Shown here in pieces: positions 1 through 6,573 of a stretch of 15,830 nt of DNA. The notes beneath the pieces are model-generated. The model searched no databases. It was not told where the DNA came from and was given only the letters and a program-made list of their open reading frames with translations. Every line of letters begins with the position of its first letter. Position 1 is the first letter of the stretch. This DNA is from Pseudomonadota bacterium (GTDB lineage: Bacteria > Desulfobacterota > Desulfobacteria > Desulfobacterales > Desulfobacteraceae), in NCBI GenBank assembly GCA_018812385.1, contig JAHJDU010000030.1, positions 1 through 15,830 of the forward strand. The letters run 5' to 3'. The position numbers were made by a program, and so were the translations under genes.

Positions 1-947
1 CCATAGGACAATGCCATGGTCATGTGGGTATCTGTTACAGCACGACCCACAGTGGTTCCCCAGTGGATGGGATTGTTTCTGTAGGTGACACATTTGATAT
101 CAATAAAATTTCTGGGATCGGTTCCCACACCGGAATAATACCCCGTATATTCACCAAAGGGGCCCTCTTCCATGAATTTATCCGCATCCACAAATCCTTC
201 AACAACCATCTCGGCATGGGCAGGAATGGGCAGATCAACCACTTCGCCTTTTACAACTTCTACAGCTTCACCTCTAAAGGCCCCGGCAACATCATATTCA
301 CTTGTAAAGGCACCTATCCTGGCAGCTCCCACGAGAAACAATATCGGATCACATCCGGAAACCGATGCTACGGGCATGGGTTGTTTCAGTGCCTGATATT
401 TTTTCAGCATGATATCAGCATGTTTGCCTTTGATAAACTGGGTGCCGACTTTATCCTTACCCAGAAGCTGGCTTCGATAGGTCCCCAGATTTACCCATCC
501 TGAATCCGGATCTTTGGTAATAATGAAATGAGCTGTACCATAATACCTGCCCCCATCCAGAGGATAGTAGTGGGGTATTGGGAATTTGTAGAGATCCACA
601 TCATCGCCCATCATGATATTTTCCTTGCAGGGAGCCTGGGCTTTATCAATATATTTGGGTGGTATGGGTTTTTTTGCTTTTTCTGCCCAGCCCTTATAAA
701 GATCAGTAAGACTTGAATCTTCGGACATTCCCATAATAATTGCCAATCGCTGTACCGTTGTGCAGACACTGGTGATAACCGGTGTGTCATACCCCTTTAT
801 ATTTTCAAATAAAAGCGCAGGGCCTTGTGCCTCCTCATTTAATTTTGCAATATGGGATAATTCCAGGTTCCAGTGAACTTCAGCTGTAATTCGTTTTAAC
901 AGACCTTTTTCCTCACAGATGGCTACAAAATCTCTCATGTCTTTCAT
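1..947 (-). CDS. UbiD-family (de)carboxylase, probable phenylphosphate carboxylase subunit (3' end outside window)
   Basis: The first 315 codons are present and the frame runs off the left edge. UbiD enzymes use prenylated FMN to carboxylate or decarboxylate aromatic and unsaturated acids in the cytoplasm. What is seen: residues 1-70 resemble the UbiD N-terminus (RDFVAICEEKGLLKRI, GPALLFENIKGYD). NLGTYRSQ at 153-160 supplies an Arg (R158), and EGPFGEY at 261-267 supplies E261 and E266, followed by TGYYS. R158, E261 and E266 have nearly the spacing of the R173-E277-E282 catalytic set of fungal Fdc1 (family knowledge). The start ATG at 945-947 has AAAGGAG eight bases upstream. It lies 42 bp behind ppsB in the same direction, so it is the third gene of the operon. 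That context suggests PpcA or PpcB of phenylphosphate carboxylase, making 4-hydroxybenzoate from phenylphosphate and CO2. Which of the two, or a related phenolic substrate, cannot be told from the fragment. Confidence 0.88.
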   Translation of the reverse strand, partial: MKDMRDFVAICEEKGLLKRITAEVHWNLELSHIAKLNEEAQGPALLFENIKGYDTPVITSVCTTVQRLAIIMGMSEDSSLTDLYKGWAEKAKKPIPPKYIDKAQAPCKENIMMGDDVDLYKFPIPHYYPLDGGRYYGTAHFIITKDPDSGWVNLGTYRSQLLGKDKVGTQFIKGKHADIMLKKYQALKQPMPVASVSGCDPILFLVGAARIGAFTSEYDVAGAFRGEAVEVVKGEVVDLPIPAHAEMVVEGFVDADKFMEEGPFGEYTGYYSGVGTDPRNFIDIKCVTYRNNPIHWGTTVGRAVTDTHMTMALSY

Positions 948-989
948 AAATTTTTCTCCTTTGTCAGTTTTAACCAGTCACCTATGCAA

Positions 990-2075
990 TCAACGATTGA
1001 CTTTCTTTCCTGCAATAAGCCCGGCACAGATATGCTCAAGGGCTGATGATCTTGCTTTCATGACCGGTTCTACTTTTTTGCTGCTCCAGACGGTTTCCGG
1101 TCTGCTTTGAAGAATCATGATTTTTGCCTGGCCAGGGGTGTCTTTATCAATTGCCCATTCGATGTCCATGGCCTTGCCATAATGCTTTTCAATGCGCTTT
1201 CCGATTCTGGCAAGCTCAATGGCATCTTTATCCACCACGCATTGAATATCTGCTCTTTCCGCGGGAATATCCTGTTTTATAACGCAATGATTTTCAGGAT
1301 CACGGGTATACAGGATGGTTTTGTAGGAAACAGTTTTTTTAATCACTTCGTCAGTGATTTTATTGATAATAAAATTATCCGGTGTGCATTCCCCGCTCAC
1401 GACACTCTCGCCGAACCCCCAGTTTGCATCAATGGCAATGGTGGACCGGTCTCCCGTGGCTGGATTCAATGTAAACATCACGCCGGCGGTCCACGCATTG
1501 GCCATTTTCTGAACACCTACGGAGATTTCCACCTGTTCATGTGGAAATCCCATTTTTGCTCTGTAATAGATGGCTCTTGAGGTAAAAAGACTTGACCAGC
1601 ATTTTTTCACATGCTCAAGAATGCCATCCACCCCCCTGACCCAGAGAAAGGTGTCCTGCTGTCCTGCAAAACTTGCGCCCGGGAGGTCTTCAGCCGTTGC
1701 ACTGGATCGAACTGCAGCAGGAACAGCAGGAACATTGCATCTTTTGGAAAGTCTACGGTAAAATTCTCCGATATAATCCTGCAGGTCATCATTCATGGGT
1801 GTACTTTCAATCAGCGCCCGGATGGCTTTACTGGCATTCTCACCAGAATCCATGTCATTGGCTTTGATATTATCCAGGATTTTAAAGATATCCTTTCTGA
1901 TATTGCCTTGCTCAAGAAAAATGGTATAGGCTTTGGTGGTTATTGCAAAGCCTGGGGGAACAGGAATCTGTGCTTTCAACAGCTCTCCCAGGCTCGCATT
2001 TTTCCCGCCGACAAGGGGAATGGATTTCATATCACATTCTTCAAACCAGAGGACATAGTCAGATCTTTTTTCCAT
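990..2075 (-). CDS. ppsB: Phenylphosphate synthase, ATP-binding subunit (PEP synthase N-terminal domain)
   Basis: A 361-residue protein that corresponds only to the ATP-grasp, nucleotide-binding part of PEP synthase / pyruvate phosphate dikinase. Visible signatures are LVGGKNASLGE (21-31), VPPGFAIT (39-46), RSSATAEDLPGASFAGQQ (123-140), GVMFTLNP near 200, a GFGESVVSGE-type segment, and QSRPET (323-328) ending the domain. The swivelling His domain and the PEP/pyruvate barrel are absent, so it cannot be a complete PEP synthase. In Thauera aromatica the 40-kDa subunit of phenylphosphate synthase has exactly this make-up. It transfers the beta-phosphoryl group of ATP to a His on the alpha subunit. 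ATG at 2073-2075 sits 9 bp after the ppsA stop, and AAAGGTAAG overlapping that stop can serve as the ribosome site. The symbol means phenylphosphate synthase, not E. coli ppsA-type PEP synthase. The phenol substrate is inferred from family and context. Confidence 0.85.
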   Translation of the reverse strand: MEKRSDYVLWFEECDMKSIPLVGGKNASLGELLKAQIPVPPGFAITTKAYTIFLEQGNIRKDIFKILDNIKANDMDSGENASKAIRALIESTPMNDDLQDYIGEFYRRLSKRCNVPAVPAAVRSSATAEDLPGASFAGQQDTFLWVRGVDGILEHVKKCWSSLFTSRAIYYRAKMGFPHEQVEISVGVQKMANAWTAGVMFTLNPATGDRSTIAIDANWGFGESVVSGECTPDNFIINKITDEVIKKTVSYKTILYTRDPENHCVIKQDIPAERADIQCVVDKDAIELARIGKRIEKHYGKAMDIEWAIDKDTPGQAKIMILQSRPETVWSSKKVEPVMKARSSALEHICAGLIAGKKVNR

Positions 2076-2084
2076 GATATCAAC

Positions 2085-3926
2085 TTACCTTTCGATGTAA
2101 ACTCGTCCTGTATCGCCATTAAGTTTGATTTTCATGCCGGATTTGATAATGGCAGTTGCCTGCCCGGTTCCGACAACAGCCGGCATGCCGTATTCGCGGC
2201 AGACAATGGCTGCATGGCTCATGATACCGCCCACATCAGTGATAACCCCTTTGATTTTCTGGAATACCGGTGCCCATGAGGGTGAAGTGGTCGGTGCCAC
2301 AAGAATTTCTCCTTCCTTTAGCTGACCGATATCCTCAACTGAGCGACATACCCGGGCAATGCCTTCAACAACACCAGGGGAACCTGCAAACCCTTCTATT
2401 TCATTGACCTTGTCCGGATCTCCGATTTCCTTTAATTTCGCCCATGCTGCCATGCTTTCATTGGTAACGCCCCAGAGCACTACAGTAAACGGTTCGGCAA
2501 TGACTTCAGGCGGAGTTCCATAGGCCGGAGAGGGGCGGTGTTCTTTGAATATTTTATAAACACCTTTTCTCCATGCGACTTCTTCGGGCCAGTGCAGGGG
2601 GCCATATCCTTTTGTTCCAGTGGCCCATGCAGTCACAATATCCCATAAGGCTTCCTTGATTTCGCTTCTGGACATATACCAGATATCTTCCTGGCCCTTT
2701 AGGAATTTGTGATCGGTCATGATGGCGGCAACTTCTCTCATCTTGTTCCAGAACACTGAATGAAACCAGTGCTCTACGTAAAACATATGGTTCTCAACAT
2801 AAGGAAAAACCAGTTCAGCCGTTCCATGAAGCTGATCAAAGGTCTTTATGTCCTCATCGGTTTTTAAGAGACCTCTGTACTCGGAAATAATTCGTTTGCG
2901 TTCTGCCTTCACGGCTTCCACGGGTCGGTCAATGGAATGGCCGCCCTTAAGTTTTTCAATATAAATCCTGATGGAGCTCATGGGGATATTCAGGTTGTCA
3001 TTCCAGGAAATATCCTGGTGATACCACCCAGTTCCAGTTGAAATGTTAAACCATGGATTTTTGGCTTCATCCCAGGCGCTGATCCATTTTTTTCCGTTTT
3101 CAGAACCCTGAAGTGATGCGATGACATCCTTAATGTCTTTAGTATCATTTCCAATCTGGGAGTCGAGGCTGAACTCAACAGCAAGTTTGGCCAGTTTTTT
3201 CAATTCCTCATCTGGCCGGTAAAGGATAACATCAATCCCTGCAACCATCTGGGTAATTTTCTGTAAGGGAATGTCCGGGAAGGCTTTGGTACAAAAGTCA
3301 ACAAAGATAACATAGGAAGCATATCCCAGATTTAAAAATTCAAAATGATATTGCCAGCAGCGAATCCCAAGGTCTATAAGCTTGTCGTAATTTTTGATCA
3401 GTTCGTATCCGGATGAGGTTCCCAGCCCGTTCTTAACAACAGAGATATCTTCCATGGTCGGCAGTGTTGGAATTTCAAGGGTTTCAAGGTCTGAAATAAT
3501 CCCTCTCATTTTCTTTTCCCATTGCTCTATAAGCTTATCCCAGTTTTCAAAATAATAACCTGCTCTTTCCATGAATAAAGGGGCTCTTTTCTGAACTTCT
3601 TCAGGATCGGTTACGGGAACAGGAGTGATGTAGACATTACCATTGATGATCCTGTGATCAACCCCATAAACCGGTGGAATCATGAAAATTCGTGTATTGA
3701 ATTGTGATAACGAAAGGAACCATGCTTCATCCCAGATGATATCAAAGGGGTACATGGGCTCAGGGTAGTGAAGTGCATCGTTGAACCAGAACATGTTGTT
3801 TTCATATTCTTCTCTTTCTTTATCTTTGGTTGTAAAGAAATAGTGGTATGGATACATTCGCTCCCATCCTTCTGTGCCGGGGATTGTTTCTACCTCGTGG
3901 GGATTAGGAAAACTCTTATCAGCCAT
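2085..3926 (-). CDS. ppsA: Phenylphosphate synthase, phosphohistidine (alpha) subunit
   Basis: A 613-residue cytoplasmic protein carrying the mobile phosphohistidine domain of the PEP-utilising family at its C-terminus (about 530-613). Residues 568-576 read GGIMSHAAI, with H571 as the phosphoryl carrier. The known carrier of the T. aromatica enzyme is His569, so length and position both agree. The long N-terminal part, with HYPEPMYPFDIIWDEAW near 50 and VYGVDHRIINGNVYI near 85, is characteristic of PpsA and lacks ATP-grasp motifs. It is expected to hold the phenol site and pass phosphate from the ppsB-bound ATP to phenol. I chose ATG at 3924-3926 because GGAGGTAAAA lies directly before it. 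An upstream TTG at 3936-3938 would add four residues encoded by that ribosome site and is unlikely. First gene of the operon, preceded by a leader of about 160 nt. Phenol as substrate is inference; catechol-like phenolics are possible. Confidence 0.87.
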   Translation of the reverse strand: MADKSFPNPHEVETIPGTEGWERMYPYHYFFTTKDKEREEYENNMFWFNDALHYPEPMYPFDIIWDEAWFLSLSQFNTRIFMIPPVYGVDHRIINGNVYITPVPVTDPEEVQKRAPLFMERAGYYFENWDKLIEQWEKKMRGIISDLETLEIPTLPTMEDISVVKNGLGTSSGYELIKNYDKLIDLGIRCWQYHFEFLNLGYASYVIFVDFCTKAFPDIPLQKITQMVAGIDVILYRPDEELKKLAKLAVEFSLDSQIGNDTKDIKDVIASLQGSENGKKWISAWDEAKNPWFNISTGTGWYHQDISWNDNLNIPMSSIRIYIEKLKGGHSIDRPVEAVKAERKRIISEYRGLLKTDEDIKTFDQLHGTAELVFPYVENHMFYVEHWFHSVFWNKMREVAAIMTDHKFLKGQEDIWYMSRSEIKEALWDIVTAWATGTKGYGPLHWPEEVAWRKGVYKIFKEHRPSPAYGTPPEVIAEPFTVVLWGVTNESMAAWAKLKEIGDPDKVNEIEGFAGSPGVVEGIARVCRSVEDIGQLKEGEILVAPTTSPSWAPVFQKIKGVITDVGGIMSHAAIVCREYGMPAVVGTGQATAIIKSGMKIKLNGDTGRVYIER

Positions 3927-4092
3927 TTTTACCTCCAATTAAAAAATTAAGTGTTAAAAATCTGACTAAAAAAATCCGAAAAACCAATCCATACTTGGGA
4001 AAACATAGAACTGCAGGAGAAGTTGAGATAGAAGCCGTAAAAGTACAAAGAAACCGGGTTATCATATTCGAGAGCACAAGTATGTTGGATCA

Positions 4093-4121
4093 TTAATATT
4101 TGTTGACAAAAAAAGTGTCAA
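4093..4121 (-). promoter_or_regulatory. Sigma70-type promoter for the ppsA-ppsB-ubiD operon
   Basis: Read on the minus strand: TTGACA (4121-4116), 17-base spacer, TATTAA (4098-4093). This predicts a start near 4086 and a leader of about 160 nt. The -35 box is one arm of a palindrome whose other arm is the -35 box of the opposite promoter. Spacing and hexamers are seen directly; activity is inferred. Confidence 0.5.
4103..4121. promoter_or_regulatory. Palindrome TTGACA-N7-TGTCAA forming both divergent -35 boxes
   Basis: Perfect 6-bp arms around a 7-base A-rich spacer. Each arm reads as TTGACA on its own strand, so one short element supplies the -35 boxes of both divergent promoters. RNA polymerase could hardly occupy both at once, which would make lysR and ppsA transcription compete. 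Confidence 0.5.
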
Positions 4122-4131
4122 TTCATATAAA
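4103..4131 (+). promoter_or_regulatory. Sigma70-type promoter for the lysR gene
   Basis: TTGACA at 4103-4108, 17-base spacer, TATAAA at 4126-4131: a near-consensus promoter predicted to start near 4138, about 63 nt before the lysR ATG. It overlaps the opposing ppsA promoter through the shared palindrome. Confidence 0.5.
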
Positions 4132-4151
4132 CTTATGACATTTATAAGTTT
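4129..4151. promoter_or_regulatory. Dyad with a T-N11-A core, probable LysR operator
   Basis: AAACTTAT-N7-ATAAGTTT is a perfect 8-bp inverted repeat. Its centre contains TAT-N7-ATA, which fits the T-N11-A pattern of LysR-type regulators. It covers the -10 box and predicted start of the lysR promoter (suggesting autorepression) and is centred about 53 bp upstream of the predicted ppsA start (suggesting activation). Binding by the neighbouring regulator is inferred. Confidence 0.5.
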
Positions 4152-4200
4152 TTCTTATAGTCTGTTTTTACGCGGCAACCAAAATTGAGGATTGTGACTG

Positions 4201-5160
4201 ATGATCAATTTGAATCAATTGAGGGCATTTTATTATGTTGCAAAGCACAATAGCTTTACCATTGCCGCTGAAAAACTCTTTATCTCCCAGCCTGCGGTGA
4301 CTGCCCAGATAAAATTGTTTGAAAATTATCATGATATGAAATTGTTTAATAAACAGGGGAGAAAATTATTTCTCACCCACCCGGGGAAATTATTGTTTGA
4401 AAAATCTGAACTTATCTTTGGTATTGAGGATGAGGTTGAAACAATTTTGACCCAGATGAAGGAATTGAATCATGGACTTTTGGAAATCGGGTGTACAAAA
4501 GCCTATGCCAAACATATTATGCCATCCATTATTTCGGTTTTTCACAGGACCTATCCAAATATAAAAATTATTCTTGAAGAAGGCAGTTCCATGGCTATGA
4601 TCAACAGCCTGCGGGAGTTTAAAAATGAAGTGGTGGTGGTGGCTCAAATGGAAGTAAATGATTCAAGAATACAATTTATTCCTTTCAGCCAGGAAGAAAT
4701 CGTCGTTGTCCTCCCTGTGAATCACCCGTTAACCCGGAAAAAAGAACTTGAATTTTGTGACATTGTTATGGAACCGGTTATCATGAAGGGAAAAGGCTCT
4801 GCCACCCGGAAAAAGATTCTGGATCTTTACAAAAAACATAACGCTGTCCCCAATGTTTTCATGGAATCCAATAATACCGAGTTTATCATCGATCTGGTAG
4901 AAAGAGGGGAGGGGATATCCTTTCTTGTAAAACCCTCTATTGATCAGAAAGTCAAAGAGAAAAAACTTGCCTCACGAAAATTAAAGGATACCAAAATATT
5001 TCTGGATGTCAGTTTAGGTTATTCAAAAAACACACCCCTTTCACCAGCTGCCAAGGCTTTTTACGAGATCGTCAAAAATTCATTTATTGAAGAATCTCCC
5101 CGGGGAGGTATCGGGTCCATTATGGCAAAAATTCTTGCCGGTCACTCTCAGAATGAATAA
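4201..5160 (+). CDS. LysR-type transcriptional regulator
   Basis: A 319-residue protein with the standard LysR layout. The N-terminal winged helix-turn-helix has NLNQLRAFYYVAKHNSFT at 3-20 and a recognition region around ISQPAVTAQIK (28-38). A periplasmic-binding-protein-like effector domain follows from about 90 to 290, with LLEIGCTKAYAKHIMPSI at its start. A tail of about 25 residues beyond the usual end has no recognisable motif. ATG at 4201 is the first plausible start in frame; a GAGG ten bases upstream is a weak ribosome site. It is transcribed away from ppsA across a shared control region, the classic LysR arrangement, so the likely role is to activate the phenylphosphate synthase operon in response to a phenolic or a downstream acid and to repress itself. 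The effector is unknown. It could instead, or also, control the genes downstream of it. Confidence 0.92.
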   Translation: MINLNQLRAFYYVAKHNSFTIAAEKLFISQPAVTAQIKLFENYHDMKLFNKQGRKLFLTHPGKLLFEKSELIFGIEDEVETILTQMKELNHGLLEIGCTKAYAKHIMPSIISVFHRTYPNIKIILEEGSSMAMINSLREFKNEVVVVAQMEVNDSRIQFIPFSQEEIVVVLPVNHPLTRKKELEFCDIVMEPVIMKGKGSATRKKILDLYKKHNAVPNVFMESNNTEFIIDLVERGEGISFLVKPSIDQKVKEKKLASRKLKDTKIFLDVSLGYSKNTPLSPAAKAFYEIVKNSFIEESPRGGIGSIMAKILAGHSQNE

Positions 5161-5189
5161 ACCCCAGGGTTTACTTATCCTGATCCGAT

Positions 5190-5223
5190 CTTATTATTTT
5201 TAATATTTATTTTTAATAATAAG
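5190..5223 (+). promoter_or_regulatory. AT-rich inverted repeat touching the ribosome site of the phosphoesterase gene
   Basis: CTTATTATT (5190-5198) and AATAATAAG (5215-5223) are perfectly complementary with a 16-base loop. The right arm includes the AAG of the AAGG that precedes the ATG at 5232. The stem is nearly all A-U, so any terminator or ribosome-masking effect would be weak. It is the only structure seen in the 71-bp gap after lysR. Confidence 0.25.
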
Positions 5224-5231
5224 GTTAAAAT

Positions 5232-5891
5232 ATGAAAATAGCTGTTTTTTCCGATGTCCACAGTTGCTATTCAAAAATGGCAGCCGTTTTTTCAGACATG
5301 GAAAAATATCAAATTGATAAATTCATCTGTCTGGGAGACATTATCGGATATGGTGATCAGCCCGAAGAGACCATTAAATTATTAATGGGAAAAAAAGTTG
5401 TCTCTGTCAGGGGCAACCATGAACTGGCAATGTTTGACAGAGAATATCTTGAATGCTTTCCCAAGGCCATTAAACAGCCGCTGCTGGATAATATCGTAAT
5501 GCTTTCCACTAAATCTGTTCGTTACCTTGAAAACACCCCGGCCTATTTAAAATTGGAAAATTGTCATTTTGTCCATGGCACACCACCGGACAAATTAACC
5601 ACCTATATTTATGATGTTTCAGATTATTATTTAAAATCCCTGTTTAACAATACTCAAGAACAGATTTTTTTTACCGGCCATACCCACAAATTAAAACTAA
5701 TCACCTACAAAGACAGAATTGTGCTGCGCAAAAGAATTACAACAAATTGCACCATAAATGTGGAAGAAAATCAAAAATATCTTTTAAATGTGGGAAGCAT
5801 TGGATTTTCAAGGGATGATTTTGAAGCATCAAAGTATGCCATATATGATTCCGTAAAAAAGCATATTATTGTAAGGATGGTAGGAGGATGA
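5232..5891 (+). CDS. Calcineurin-like metallophosphoesterase (YfcE/MJ0936 type)
   Basis: A 219-residue single-domain cytoplasmic phosphoesterase. All metal-ligand blocks of the calcineurin-like fold are visible in order: D8-x-H10 (SDVHS), GD36 in LGDIIGYGD, GNHE at 61-64, H115 in FVHG, and GHTH at 149-152. These bind two divalent metals and hydrolyse phosphomono- or phosphodiesters. The substrate cannot be read from the sequence, and stand-alone members of this family act on varied small molecules. ATG at 5232 follows AAGG by 7 bases. Its end, AGGAGGATGA, contains the ribosome site of the next gene, so the two are translationally linked. It probably shares the lysR transcript (71-bp gap, no convincing terminator). 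A link to phenylphosphate turnover is possible but unsupported. Confidence 0.87.
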   Translation: MKIAVFSDVHSCYSKMAAVFSDMEKYQIDKFICLGDIIGYGDQPEETIKLLMGKKVVSVRGNHELAMFDREYLECFPKAIKQPLLDNIVMLSTKSVRYLENTPAYLKLENCHFVHGTPPDKLTTYIYDVSDYYLKSLFNNTQEQIFFTGHTHKLKLITYKDRIVLRKRITTNCTINVEENQKYLLNVGSIGFSRDDFEASKYAIYDSVKKHIIVRMVGG

Positions 5892-5894
5892 TTC

Positions 5895-6380
5895 ATGGAA
5901 AAAAAAGTTAAGGATAAATCTACGCGTCTTATCAAGGAAGCAAGGGTCATGACCCTTGCAGTTTCAGACAATGATATTCCGTGGTCGTCCCCGGTCTATT
6001 TTGTATTTCATGGCAACAATTTTTATTTTTTTTCCAATGAAAATGCAAGGCATATACAATACGCAGAAAACCAGAAAATTATTTCTGCTTCTATTTTCCA
6101 GGACTCTGACCAGATGGATTTGATTTTTGGATTCCAGATGTCAGGAAAGCTTGAGAAAGTATCAAAAAAGGCTTTATATCTAACGATTGTTAAAAAATAT
6201 GTCGGTAAGTTCAGTTTTTTAAAACAGATATTCGGTGCCCAGATAATTGAAAACAAAGGCTTTTTTTTAGAAAAATTCAAGTCACATCTCTATTGCTTTC
6301 ATCCGGATATTGTTTTCCTGTCAGACAATTCCAAAACAACAGATAAGAGAGAAAAAATAGATTTGAGCAAAATAGACTGA
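5895..6380 (+). CDS. Pyridoxamine 5'-phosphate oxidase-like FMN-binding split-barrel protein
   Basis: A 161-residue protein whose first 80 residues match the PNPOx-like / YhbP-type split barrel: ARVMTLAVSDNDIPWSSPVYF at 16-36, then FYFFSNENARHIQYAENQKI at about 44-63. Members bind FMN, F420 or haem; the co-factor here cannot be decided. The C-terminal third is Lys- and Phe-rich and less typical, ending in a charged tail. AGGAGG lies seven bases before the ATG and inside the end of the phosphoesterase gene, and only 3 bp separate the two genes. No UbiX (prenyl-FMN synthase) is present nearby, so a role in flavin supply for the UbiD enzyme is only speculation. Confidence 0.72.
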   Translation: MEKKVKDKSTRLIKEARVMTLAVSDNDIPWSSPVYFVFHGNNFYFFSNENARHIQYAENQKIISASIFQDSDQMDLIFGFQMSGKLEKVSKKALYLTIVKKYVGKFSFLKQIFGAQIIENKGFFLEKFKSHLYCFHPDIVFLSDNSKTTDKREKIDLSKID

Positions 6381-6438
6381 CACTTTTTAAAATGGTTTCA
6401 ACCCCTGTTTATTATCACTGGATGGTTTCTTTTTAACC

Positions 6439-6467
6439 TTGACTTTTATGCTGTTAAAAAATAACTA
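6439..6467 (+). promoter_or_regulatory. Possible promoter of the efflux genes
   Basis: TTGACT (6439-6444), 17-base spacer, TAACTA (6462-6467). The -35 box is good and the -10 box is poor, so a regulator may be needed. It lies in the 157-bp gap before the membrane-fusion gene and overlaps a palindrome. No clear terminator for the upstream genes was found in this gap. Confidence 0.3.
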
Positions 6468-6480
6468 GTTTAAACTAATT
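6463..6480. promoter_or_regulatory. Palindromic operator candidate before the RND efflux genes
   Basis: TAGTTTAAACTA at 6466-6477 is a perfect 12-bp palindrome inside a larger imperfect dyad (AACTAGTTTAAACTAATT, one mismatched pair). It sits on the presumed -10 box and start site, the normal place for a TetR- or MarR-type repressor of an efflux operon. No such regulator gene is in the window. Confidence 0.4.
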
Positions 6481-6505
6481 TTATATCTTATTTTCAAGGC
6501 GGCAG

Positions 6506-6530
6506 GTGTCGGTAGGGATAAAACCGGCAC
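6506..6530 (+). promoter_or_regulatory. Leader hairpin upstream of the membrane-fusion gene
   Basis: GTGTCGGT (6506-6513) pairs with ACCGGCAC (6523-6530), an eight-pair stem with one G-U pair around a 9-base loop. No U-run follows, so it is not a normal intrinsic terminator. In the mRNA it would lie about 44 nt before the preferred start codon. Confidence 0.35.
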
Positions 6531-6573
6531 ATCTAATATGGAAAGGATACAAAGAAATTTAATGAGAGGATAT

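Noticed and set aside
24..503. A 159-codon plus-strand open frame at the left end
   Set aside because: The minus strand here encodes the UbiD catalytic region with its R and E residues in the right spacing; the plus frame is a shadow.
1107..1580. A 157-codon open frame antisense to ppsB
   Set aside because: No family resemblance. The opposite strand carries all PEP-synthase ATP-grasp motifs in frame.
990..2075. Complete PEP synthase or pyruvate phosphate dikinase in one or two genes
   Set aside because: The PEP/pyruvate-binding barrel is absent. The large subunit instead has the PpsA-type N-terminus and only the His swivel domain.
1611..2279. A 222-codon open frame on the plus strand across ppsB and ppsA
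   Set aside because: It is antisense to two clearly recognised genes, has no known motif and no ribosome site. Openness here follows from the codon use of the opposite strand.
3930..4098. Start-less Lys-rich plus-strand frame in the lysR-ppsA spacer, faintly like the end of a HU-type protein
   Set aside because: No start, no firm motif, very A-rich sequence; too weak to call a gene remnant.
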